Shown: positions 39,829 to 48,820 of the stretch, piece by piece | Layout: each line of letters begins with the position of its first letter | How positions within the stretch are numbered: the first letter of the stretch is position 1 | Source of the DNA: Leishmania donovani | Taxonomy: Eukaryota; Euglenozoa; Kinetoplastea; Trypanosomatida; Trypanosomatidae | NCBI RefSeq assembly: GCF_000227135.1 | Contig: NC_018263.1 | Span: 1,579,367 to 1,643,366, forward strand | Reading direction: 5' to 3' | DNA length: 64,000 nucleotides | The notes under the pieces: generated by a model | Told to the model about the DNA's origin: nothing | What the model saw: the letters and a program-made list of their open reading frames with translations, nothing else | Databases searched by the model: none | Made by a program: the position numbers and the translations under genes

Positions 39829-42258
39829 ATGTTTCGCAAACGCGGCTCCTCTAAGGAAATGGAGCCGGAGGTGGTACTGCTGCTGCGCCACCAATCTCGC
39901 TACCCCGGAGACCTTCTTCAAGGCGTCGTCATTGTCGATATACCTTTTCCGAGCGACATGCTCGCACTAGAGGTGCGGGTCTGCGGAGATGAGCGGTCCA
40001 TTCTGGGCGGGCTGTTTGTGACCGACAAAAACCCGGAGGCACGCAAGACGACCTACTATGAGCAGTTCATCACGCTGAGGGGCGTCGATCATGATCTGCT
40101 GGATTCGAAGCGCTCGCTGCGGAACTGCCGCCGCATCGCTGAGGCACAGGGAGTCCGAACAGGGTTCAAAAGTGCGCCGCATCGACAGTCATTGCCTGCA
40201 GGCGACGTGGTGCCGGAACTCTCAGCGTCCGTGATCCAGAACGCTTCGGAGGCGGCGGTCCATCTCATCCCCGGCACCTACTCGTATCCGTTCTCGCTAG
40301 TCCTTCCAGACAACCTGCCCGCATCATGTGAGCTATATCGCGGGCGCGATGGCCGCTGCGTGCTGCGCTACCACGCCGTCGCCTCGCTCATCATGACAAG
40401 CGGTAAGATCCACACCTCCGAGGCGCGACTCCGCATGAACCCGCTGCCGGTGCAGGTGCAGCGCTGGTATCAGCTGCACGAAGATGAGCAGCAACTCTGC
40501 GAAGCTGCGGAGGATGGCGGCGATGCATACTACAATGAGACTGAGTCTCGTGCTGGTGTCCTATCACGCCTCATGTCCTCGGCTGGTACAATGCGAGCGG
40601 ATAAAGCGGAGTGGGATTCTGAAATCGCACATCAGCGACGCATACGTCACTATCGCCAGTTTCCCGAGGACCAGCTCATGCTCGAGGCTGCCGTCTACGC
40701 AGAGACAGCTGGCGAACGTGCGGAGAGAAAGAAACGCCGGGCGTGCGAGCGGAACGCCAGGGAAAGAGGCTCGCTACTAGTGGCGGCCGAGACTACGGCT
40801 GTGACGAATGGTAGCGCAAGGATACTGCAGAATCAACGGGAGCAGGAAGATGCGGAGAACCGGTCCGTGGACACCAAGGATGGTGCTGCCGGCGCGGCGA
40901 ACGAGTCGGATGACGCCGCAACTGCCAAGGTGTACGACTTTGGGCCGGAGGTCCCCTCACCTACGGAGGCAGCGAGTATTAGAGGCGAAGAAGAGTATAG
41001 CAACGGCAGATTCCACAGCAACAGCGGAGGGACAAATGTTGGGCGTCGCAGAGCGCTCGAGAATAGGTGTAAGAAGAAGCGGCATCATCATTCTCACGAG
41101 AGGGACGCGATGGACTCGCCGGCCCACACTGCCATGGTGGAGAACAACGTGGATAAACTCACATTCACGCCGCCCGGGGGAGAGCTTCCGGCGCCCATGG
41201 CGGTGCGGCACGTCAACCAAACGGAGGCCGTCTCGCACGAGACGGCGCACGGAAGCAGCGAGGAGGAGAGGGAGGGGAGGCAGTCCCGCAGCGCGCACCC
41301 ACACCGCCGCAGCAGCCGCTTCCAGCCGCCGCCTTGGAACCAGGGGTTTTCCATCAGCCTTCGAAGTGGGTTTCTGCGCACAGGCAAGGTGAGGGTTCTC
41401 CTCTCGCTCCGCAGCCCGTTAGTGACGGTCGGTATTGGCAAGGTTGGCGCGACCATCCTCATTGACAATTCCGATGGCAGCGGGGCAATCTCACGCGTCA
41501 AGTACTCCCTTGTCACGCAGTGTTACATCCGCACCAAAACAGAGGTCTACAACTTCCCGGTCGACACAGTGGAAACGAGCTCCGACATTAGTGTGGAGAA
41601 AGGGAAGGTGGTGAAGTTGCCAGAGGTGGAGCTGCCGGTACCGAAGTCGACACCCCTCACCATGCTGACAGAGGGTATGGGCACCCTCACTTTCCTGAGT
41701 GTACGGCTCTACGTGAGCACCGCCCTTAAGACGTTCTCGAGGTCTGTGGCGACGGAGGTGGTGCTCGTGTCGGGGCAGGATGTACTCAACTGTAGCCGCC
41801 GCCTGCTTCGCTGGACGTGCTTCTTCCGCCGCCGCAACGGTGAGGACGCCCGTGACTTCACCTTGCGCCCGCCCACGATCAACCTCTCTGAGAAGAACTC
41901 TAAGCTGCGCATCATCGACGGCAGCACCAGGGGTGCCGCCAGGGAGCAGCTCGGCCCCTCGCTGCAGAGAGACGATTCAGACACGTCCACCATGGCAGCA
42001 TCTGCGGTGAGTCGCTCTATGCGCATCCTGCGCACGAGCCAGCGCATCTCCAAGGCGACGCCACCCATCGACGTGCGGCTGCTGGCCAAAACGCTGAACT
42101 ACGAAGAGGCCCTCTTTGTGCCGCGCGATGACGACGACGGGTCGAGCTTCCCGCGGCATGTGGATCCCTTGGCGGGGCTCAATCCGTTTGTAGCTCCGGC
42201 CAGCGGCGTCATAAGCAACCTGGCAGAAGGTGACAACTACGAGACGCTGTGTCACTAG
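39829..42258 (+). CDS. arrestin-fold protein with large central insert, 809 aa
   Basis: The N-terminal arrestin-like domain covers about residues 9-208: VVLLLRHQSRYPGDLLQGVV, the hydrophobic LALEVRVCG strand, then LIPGTYSYPFSLVLPDNLPASC, the typical edge of Arrestin_N in alpha-arrestins. Residues about 211-500 are a charged, low-complexity insert. The C-terminal arrestin domain begins at 505 (FSISLRSGFLRTGKVRVLLSL) and runs to about 650, followed by a Ser/Arg-rich tail. Arrestin-fold proteins of this class act as adaptors in endocytic sorting or ubiquitin ligation; I see no PPxY motif. I chose the ATG at 39829 because the upstream in-frame extension crosses CT-rich splice-type tracts (for example 39675-39707). 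Alternative ATGs lie at 39649 and 39859. Confidence 0.75.
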   Translation: MFRKRGSSKEMEPEVVLLLRHQSRYPGDLLQGVVIVDIPFPSDMLALEVRVCGDERSILGGLFVTDKNPEARKTTYYEQFITLRGVDHDLLDSKRSLRNCRRIAEAQGVRTGFKSAPHRQSLPAGDVVPELSASVIQNASEAAVHLIPGTYSYPFSLVLPDNLPASCELYRGRDGRCVLRYHAVASLIMTSGKIHTSEARLRMNPLPVQVQRWYQLHEDEQQLCEAAEDGGDAYYNETESRAGVLSRLMSSAGTMRADKAEWDSEIAHQRRIRHYRQFPEDQLMLEAAVYAETAGERAERKKRRACERNARERGSLLVAAETTAVTNGSARILQNQREQEDAENRSVDTKDGAAGAANESDDAATAKVYDFGPEVPSPTEAASIRGEEEYSNGRFHSNSGGTNVGRRRALENRCKKKRHHHSHERDAMDSPAHTAMVENNVDKLTFTPPGGELPAPMAVRHVNQTEAVSHETAHGSSEEEREGRQSRSAHPHRRSSRFQPPPWNQGFSISLRSGFLRTGKVRVLLSLRSPLVTVGIGKVGATILIDNSDGSGAISRVKYSLVTQCYIRTKTEVYNFPVDTVETSSDISVEKGKVVKLPEVELPVPKSTPLTMLTEGMGTLTFLSVRLYVSTALKTFSRSVATEVVLVSGQDVLNCSRRLLRWTCFFRRRNGEDARDFTLRPPTINLSEKNSKLRIIDGSTRGAAREQLGPSLQRDDSDTSTMAASAVSRSMRILRTSQRISKATPPIDVRLLAKTLNYEEALFVPRDDDDGSSFPRHVDPLAGLNPFVAPASGVISNLAEGDNYETLCH

Positions 42259-44658
42259 TGCGGCCCGCTAGCTGGCGTACATGGACGGTTTTCGAGCTTG
42301 CGGAGAGGGGGGAAGGAGGCGAGGCGCTCGAGCTGTGGTCGCCGCCGATGCTCTACCGTGTGGTTATTCGTCCCTCTTCCCCCTCTTTCGCCTTGCTTTC
42401 CGATTACAGCGCGCGCTCTATCGCGCGCACGGGTTGCGGTGCAGGAGGCGTCGCTCGCCCTCCTCATATTCTCTGTTTCTTGACCTCTTGCTGGAGCTGC
42501 TGCTGCCTCTTACTTTCTGTTTCGCTGCTCGCGCTTTTGGTTTTGTGTGAACGTGCTTTTGCATCATATCTCCTTCTTTTCTCCGCCGCGTCGAGTCTAC
42601 TCTGCTCAGCTTTCTCCTCCCCCCTCCCCCACTCTCTCCTTCTTCGCCTTCTGCACGGGATGCGTGTGTACAACAGGAGGAAGAAGCAAGCAAAAAAGGA
42701 GCACACAGGAAGAGCGGCGGTGCGTGAGGGGGGGGAGGGGCAGAAAAAAAAACGAAAAAAAACAAGCAAATCACGCATAGCGACACGTTTTTGTTGTTGT
42801 TCTCTCTCTTTTCTCAGGTCGCATGGAGTAGACACTTCTTGTGAGTAGCAAGTGATGATGGTGTTGATGGACCTCCCTGTCTTAACGTTTGGCTCTCCGT
42901 GTCTTTTGGATGCTGCTGCTGTGTATTCGGGGGAGGTTTGAGGCCTTCTGTGGCCTCATCTCTTTGCCTGCTTTCTTCGCTCCCGTCACTTTTTTTTTCG
43001 CTGCCTTGCGAGGTGCTGCCTGCCTCCACGTTGCTCTCTCTCTTTGTTGCACACGCACTCGCACTCGGGTACTCCCTCGCTGGTATACGGGGTCGCGCTG
43101 ACGTCAACCTTACGCCTTTTCCTCCACGTGTTCTCTCTCTTTTCCCTTTCTGTGTCTTGCCACGCAAGCGGAACCAACAATGATGGGGCCTCGCCATCTT
43201 TTCTTTTTTCGTTATGTGTCTTACACGGCGCCTAACTGTACGGCTGAGTGTGTTAGGAGTGTGTATGTGCACGTAACCCCCTATATGAAGCGTTGATGAC
43301 GCCATTTGAGACGCCTCATGCTCGACTGTTCCTGCATCCATTTTTCCCGTATCCCACGCTCGTAGATGTGTCCGCGTGCGTCCTGCAGCACCGCGCTCGG
43401 TACACCCCTTTCTTTCCTTCCCACCCTCTTTCCTTTCCTTATATATATATATATATTCCCGTCCTCCGCGCTAGCCATCACGCGCATGCACGAGAACAGG
43501 CGCAGCAGAGAAAAGAAGGGGAGTACAAGGGAAGAAAACGGGTCGTTAGCAAAGGCGAGCACCATCGTCGTTATGGTGCTTCAAGCGCAACAGGCAAGCC
43601 TTAAAGTGTTTGCATAGTCCCGATTCCTCCCGCTTCCATAATTTGCCTGTGCACTGCCATACTCGTATTGGGTGTTGGGCGAGAGGAGCCTCTGTCGCCC
43701 CGCATGCACCATCTCACCCGCCAGCTCTTTATTTTCTCTCCTGCGTGCAGCCCATCTTTTTTTTGTTCATCGTGTCTTGTTGATGGTGAACACTTGACAG
43801 CTACTCAGATCATCAGTCATGTTTGTTTGCTTGGACTTGTCTGTGCGTGCTCTTGGAAGCCGGCCTGCATGACTTTGTGCGTATGTGCATCTCCTCTTGT
43901 GTTCTTGGCTGCTTCTCCCTGGCTCCTTCGCGGTTGTCTCTTGATGTTGTTTACGCTTGCTTTAGCGCGCACTTCGCGTGTACGCAAAAATGAGCATGCG
44001 CTCCGGAAAACAAAAACAAACATTAAAAACATCAAGAAACATCGCAGGCGTCGCGAAACAGTAGAGGCAGTCACATGGTCGCTGAACCGAAGGTCTTCTT
44101 TAGCAGCACACATAAAAGCAGGGTGGTGGTGAACCGTGAGAGAGAACGCGAGGCGACGTGTGCCTCTTCCTCGGGGCAATTCAAACTGCCTTCAAGAGCG
44201 CAGTGCACACTACACGATGTCAACACAAGGAACGTTGCGCTGAAAAGCAGCACAGCTCCTTAGCACCACAACCTTGACATACCCGTCGCGCAAGCACGAG
44301 CCTTCCTGCCCATGAGCCTCCTTTGTACGTCACCTTTGATCCAGGCTCCTCTCGGTCATGTCAGCGCGCCATCCACTTCATGTTCCTCCTCGCTCTCTCT
44401 CGCCTCGCATACCTACCAACACACATTTGCCCCTTCCCCCTCAAAACGAAAAAGAAAAGGAAAGCGACTCCAGAGGTTCCCCGCTCGCTCTCTCCTCAGC
44501 ACCACGACAGGATAAAGCGTGTCGCACACGGCGAATCGGGCAGCGAATGCGGACTGGCCTTTGTCCGTGAAAAGGCGAGCACCGTCTCTCTTTCTCTCTG
44601 CTCATCTCGGTCACCCTCCTTCTTCGGCTCAACATTTCTCTTTAGCTGACCGGCGACG
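42259..44658. other. long intergenic region (2.4 kb)
   Basis: It is CT-rich on the + strand (42470-42640, 43120-43150), with an A/G-rich patch at 42660-42780 holding A-runs, the TA microsatellite at 43440-43456, and a CT-rich tract at 44580-44645 ending in TTTAG, a good splice acceptor for UTP21. No gene is supported. Confidence 0.5.
43440..43456. repeat. TA dinucleotide microsatellite
   Basis: A 17-base alternating TA run within a pyrimidine-rich intergenic tract. Confidence 0.85.
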
Positions 44659-47613
44659 ATGGAGTCCTTTGATCCGTTTCGGGTGGTGGGCTCCATCTGC
44701 GGACCTGTCCCGGTGTGCCCCACACTGCTCTACGGCACGCCGGTGCTGATGGTGGCCACTGGCCGCACCTTTCAGCTCTACAAGGGCAAGGAGCTGGCAA
44801 TGATGCGCGGCGGTCCGATGTTTCAGGACACGGTTCGTGCGGTAGCACAAGCTGGTAAGTACCGCGCCGTCGCGGAGGGGCCGCGCCTGCACGTCTACGT
44901 GCACCACAAGCCCCTCTGGTCGAGCCACCATGAAGCCGCCACGAAGCCGAGCATCACGCTCCTACTGGCCCAGGATGACCTCCTGTTCAGCGTTGGCGAC
45001 GACAAGCGCATTGTGGTGTGGGAGCTCAAGACGGGCACAGTGCTGCAGGCGATATTGGTGGAGAACACTGAGACGGTCACGTGCCTTGCACTGCTGACGG
45101 GGTACACGAACAAGATGCTTCTCGCGACGGCAGAGGGAACGTTGCAGCTCTGGAACTTCCGTTCTGGCGCCTGCCTGTGGTACTCCATGCGTAGCAGCGG
45201 TAGCAGTTCCGTGCAGGCGTCACGTGCCACCGCCGGCGGTGCCGCCGCCATCACGGCACTCGCTTGCAGCAGGTACAAGGACATCATCGCCTACGGCACA
45301 ACGGAGGGGAAGGTTGTTGCGTGCAACGTGGCAACGGACGAGGTGATCACCACCTTCGACCATAGCGAGAGCTGTGCTGTTACGTCGCTGCTGTTTCGCA
45401 CGGACAAAGACGGCCTGCTTGTGTCCGGCACGAGCCGTGGCGAGGTGGTCATCTGGGACCTCGAAAATCGATGCATGGACGGCACCTTGACCCGGTCCAA
45501 GCAAGTGCGCTCGGAGCTGGAGGCACTGGAGCGTCCTCACGTCGACGTCGTGCACTCGCTCGTCATGTTTGACTTGCCGGAGTACACGTCGTTGCTCATC
45601 ACAGGTAGCGCCGACAACGCCCTCATGCAGTTCCGCTTTGACACCGTGGACGGCCTTGGCGTATTGGTGCGGGAGCGCCGTGGACACATGGGAAGCTGCA
45701 CCAACGCCATCTTCTACAACACCGACCTTCTCGTTACGGCTGGCAACGACCGTGCCTTGCGCGTCACGCACGTCTTCTCCGACCGCGCATCATGGGAGCT
45801 GTCGCAGGGCAAGCTGGGCAAGCGCGGGCGCGAGAAGAACTTGGGGCGGGAGGCCGTGAAGCTGCCCCCTGCCACCGCGCTTGCCGCCGCGACCACGCGC
45901 AACTACCAGTGGTCGAGTCTTGTGTCGCTACACGCCGCGTCGGCGCTGGCGTGCGGCTGGCGAATGGACACACGCGCGATGGAGTTCAAGCTATCCGGCA
46001 TTCAGACCTCCGCCCACACCGCCCGCGCTCTGGCGCTGTCGGACTGCGGCAACTACGCCGTCGTCGGATACTCCAGTGGAAACGTCGCTGTTTTGAGCCT
46101 GCAGAACCGCAGTGTGCGTCACCTCTTCGACGCCGATCTCGGTGCCGATCGAGCCCATGACAGCTCGGTGGAGTGCGTCGAAGTGGCGTGCGGCAACACC
46201 GTGGTCGTGACGGCCGGGCTGGACGGCGTGATCAAGATGTGGGATCTGTGGACTGGCAAGCTGAAGGCAGCCATCCCTACCGGCCAGCCGATGACCAAGT
46301 CGTGCATGCACGAGGCATCATCGCTCTTCATTGTTGCGCAGCATTTCACCATTCGCGTCTACCATGCCAATCCCGACGTCGGTCTCACGGAGGAGGAGCT
46401 GCGCACTCCAGTTCGCGAGCTGGAGGGCCACAACAGCCCTATTACGGCGCTCGCGCTCGCGCCTGACACGTACCGCTACGTAGCGTCGACCTCCGGTGAT
46501 GGTGCGCTGCTCGTCTGGGACTTGGCCGCCGCCGCCTGCGTCGGGCAGTATCGCTTCGCATCGCCTGCTTTGTCCCTCAGCTTTCATCCCGATGCGCTCT
46601 TCCTTGTCACCACGCACGCCGGTGAGCGCGGCGCGTATCTGTGGGTCAACAACATCCGCTACGGGTACGTGCCGGAGGTGGTCCTGAGTCCAAAGGTGAA
46701 CGCGGTAGAGACGCTGCCGTGGCTACACTTCCCCACTGCGCACGGGGCAGCTGAGGGGACTGCCGAGGAAAGCACAAACGGCAGTGTGCCGCGCACGTCG
46801 GCAGCCGCAGCGCTCACGGAGGCGGAGGAAGAGGAACGCGCGGCCGCCGAAGCGGAGGCGCGGGAGGCGGCAGTCGCAGAGGCAAATCTGTTTGATGCAT
46901 CGCAGGACATTGCCCTGGCGCGTCGGCGACAGACGGAGGCACAGCAAGCGGCGCTCGACGCGATCATGACAGAAGGGATGCAGCTAGCTGGAGTGCCGCA
47001 GCGCCTGTGGTTCAACCTCACCGTGCTGGACCAAATCAAGGAGAAGAACCAACCCCTGCTCCCGCCCAAGAAGAAGGATGTGCCGTTCTTTCTGCCCACC
47101 ACGCAAGAGCTGCGGCCAACGTTTCTTGTCATGGTATCCGACAACCGCAAGAACGATACCGGGAACGCGAAGGGGCGACTGATGCACGCCGACATGGAGG
47201 AGCTGACGCCGGTGCAGGAGATGCTTGTGAACGAGAAGCACGACGCTCTCATGGACTACTTTTTGTCTCTCAAGACCGCGCAAGCAATCGACCTGGAGCT
47301 GAAGCGCGCGGTGGATTATGTGAACGGCAGCAGCTACACAGCCGCTGAGCTGGCGAGGATGCAAGCGTGCGTGAAGGGCCTGCTGTCCTTCATCACGGTG
47401 TGGCTGCGGCGAAACAAGAACGTCGACTTTGTGCAAGGACTCCTCGCGGACGTGGTTCGCTCTCACGGGGCACTGCTGACCCGCTTCGGCGACGCGCTCG
47501 TGCCGGCGCTGGAGGAGTTGGCAGAGGTGCAGAACACGCTGCGCCACTCGGTAGATCACCTGGTGTCGTACCCGACCTGCCTCGCGGGCACCTTCTCTGG
47601 CTCTATCTTCTAA
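44659..47613 (+). CDS. UTP21: U3 snoRNP component UTP21 (WDR36)
   Basis: UTP21 is a UTP-B subunit of the small-subunit processome and acts in 18S rRNA maturation in the nucleolus. The 984-residue length fits (yeast 939, human WDR36 951). Two seven-bladed WD40 propellers span about residues 15-690; clear blades include LLFSVGDDKRIVVWELKTG, LLVSGTSRGEVVIWDLE, LLITGSADNALMQF, VVVTAGLDGVIKMWDLWTG and YVASTSGDGALLVWDLA. The conserved start (FRVVGSICGPVPVC) is typical of the family. A charged helix near 717-760 (Glu/Ala-rich) leads to the Utp21 C-terminal domain, whose hallmark IKEKNQPLLPPKKKDVPFFL sits near 795-815 and is followed by the helical end. The ATG follows a CT-rich tract ending TTTAG. 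Confidence 0.93.
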   Translation: MESFDPFRVVGSICGPVPVCPTLLYGTPVLMVATGRTFQLYKGKELAMMRGGPMFQDTVRAVAQAGKYRAVAEGPRLHVYVHHKPLWSSHHEAATKPSITLLLAQDDLLFSVGDDKRIVVWELKTGTVLQAILVENTETVTCLALLTGYTNKMLLATAEGTLQLWNFRSGACLWYSMRSSGSSSVQASRATAGGAAAITALACSRYKDIIAYGTTEGKVVACNVATDEVITTFDHSESCAVTSLLFRTDKDGLLVSGTSRGEVVIWDLENRCMDGTLTRSKQVRSELEALERPHVDVVHSLVMFDLPEYTSLLITGSADNALMQFRFDTVDGLGVLVRERRGHMGSCTNAIFYNTDLLVTAGNDRALRVTHVFSDRASWELSQGKLGKRGREKNLGREAVKLPPATALAAATTRNYQWSSLVSLHAASALACGWRMDTRAMEFKLSGIQTSAHTARALALSDCGNYAVVGYSSGNVAVLSLQNRSVRHLFDADLGADRAHDSSVECVEVACGNTVVVTAGLDGVIKMWDLWTGKLKAAIPTGQPMTKSCMHEASSLFIVAQHFTIRVYHANPDVGLTEEELRTPVRELEGHNSPITALALAPDTYRYVASTSGDGALLVWDLAAAACVGQYRFASPALSLSFHPDALFLVTTHAGERGAYLWVNNIRYGYVPEVVLSPKVNAVETLPWLHFPTAHGAAEGTAEESTNGSVPRTSAAAALTEAEEEERAAAEAEAREAAVAEANLFDASQDIALARRRQTEAQQAALDAIMTEGMQLAGVPQRLWFNLTVLDQIKEKNQPLLPPKKKDVPFFLPTTQELRPTFLVMVSDNRKNDTGNAKGRLMHADMEELTPVQEMLVNEKHDALMDYFLSLKTAQAIDLELKRAVDYVNGSSYTAAELARMQACVKGLLSFITVWLRRNKNVDFVQGLLADVVRSHGALLTRFGDALVPALEELAEVQNTLRHSVDHLVSYPTCLAGTFSGSIF

Positions 47614-47984
47614 CCTAAAAGGCAGCAGCGACGCAAGAAAGCAAGAGAAACGGGGAGAAGATGATGGAGCACGTTGGCGCGCTGCCGAGACTGTCGACTT
47701 GGCCACCGCGTAGTGTTCTCGTCTAGCCTTTCAAGGCGGATTAATCGACTAGTATGTGCTTGGCAGGTCTGCACTTTCTCCTCCACCTTACCTTGCTTTG
47801 CCTTCTACTTTCCGTGCACTCGCTCTGGTCGTTCTGTCGGTTTTCGTTTAAGCACATGTGTGTTCGTTTCAGTCCCTCCCCTTCTGTCGGTGGGAGTGGA
47901 GGGGGGGGGCATAAGCGTTGCAACGTAAGAGTCGACCCCTCTTCTGTTTTCTTTTTCTCTATCCACAACAACACCCGGATGACG

Positions 47985-48425
47985 GGAAGGGGGAGCCAGG
48001 CAAAGCCCCCCCCCCATCCCCTGCCACTGCCGAGCCGGCTTCTCGTGCTGACAGAGTCAGGTTCTGGATGGCGTGGCGTCGGAGCGACCTGCGACGGTGA
48101 ACACGTCTGTACCATCTACATGGTGGCAGCGTGACTCAAGCGTATCGCACCCGACCCTCGCTGTTCACTGCCGGTGTGGGGAGAGGCTGAGTCACCCCAA
48201 AGGGGATTCATCGGGTGACAACCTTCGAAACAGAGGGGGATGGGCAGAGTTGGAGGCAGAGGCCGTGCTCTCAGATGGCTGAGTCGGCGCATTGCTGGGG
48301 CGCGTGTGTCTACGTCTGCATCGCACCACGCGATGGGCCTGCGCGAGGCTGAGGAGAGCCGAGCAGAGTTGAGCTCGTGCACTAAGGCAGCGAAATGGGC
48401 ACGTTGGAGTGAATAAAAAAAATGC
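47985..48425 (+). repeat. SIDER-like retroposon
   Basis: This GC-rich, non-pyrimidine-biased block of about 440 bp ends in an A8 tract at about 48414-48421, as expected for a retroposed element. Its 3' part (48241-48403) is identical to 17016-17178. A short hairpin, CCCCAAAGGGG, lies near 48194-48204. Length, A-tail, dispersed identical copy and 3' UTR location fit the SIDER (short interspersed degenerate retroposon) class of Leishmania. The exact 5' boundary and subfamily (probably SIDER2) are inferred. Confidence 0.6.
48241..48403 (+). repeat. 163-bp dispersed repeat, copy 2
   Basis: It reads the same base for base as 17016-17178, with different flanking sequence on both sides. It forms the 3' portion of the larger SIDER-like element and is followed within 11 bases by its A-tract. 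Confidence 0.9.
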
Positions 48426-48820
48426 GCCACAATAAGGAAGTGGCGAAACATCCAGCATGCTTACCCTGAATACTCTGAGCGTGTACACACGCCGGTCGAC
48501 TTGCCGCCGCACACTCAGACAATCCCAGGCGGGCTTGACGCGTCGAGTGTGTGCGGAATGCGCCTTAAAGAAGGCGCGCGCGTGCTTACAGACGCACGCG
48601 CCCAACTTCCGCTTCCCCCTGGTGTCGCATCCCTTTCTTTACGTCTCGGTGCATGGCAGCATCGCCTTTCGCTCGGCGCTGGGCACCTCAAGATTGGACG
48701 AACGGCACAACTCCTACATCTCACTTTTGGTGCCCCCACCGCTTTCTGAACGCGCAATGTTTGCCGTGCTGCAGTTTTCTCCAATCCCAGTCGACCCACA
48801 GCCACTCATAGACGCACGCT

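Larger units (their letters stand above)
47614..48820. other. intergenic region with SIDER-like retroposon
   Basis: CT-rich DNA at 47760-47880 is followed by the repeat element listed separately, which sits in the probable 3' UTR of UTP21. No other gene is supported; the open frames near 48457-48867 are shadows of UTR and of the next gene. Confidence 0.55.
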
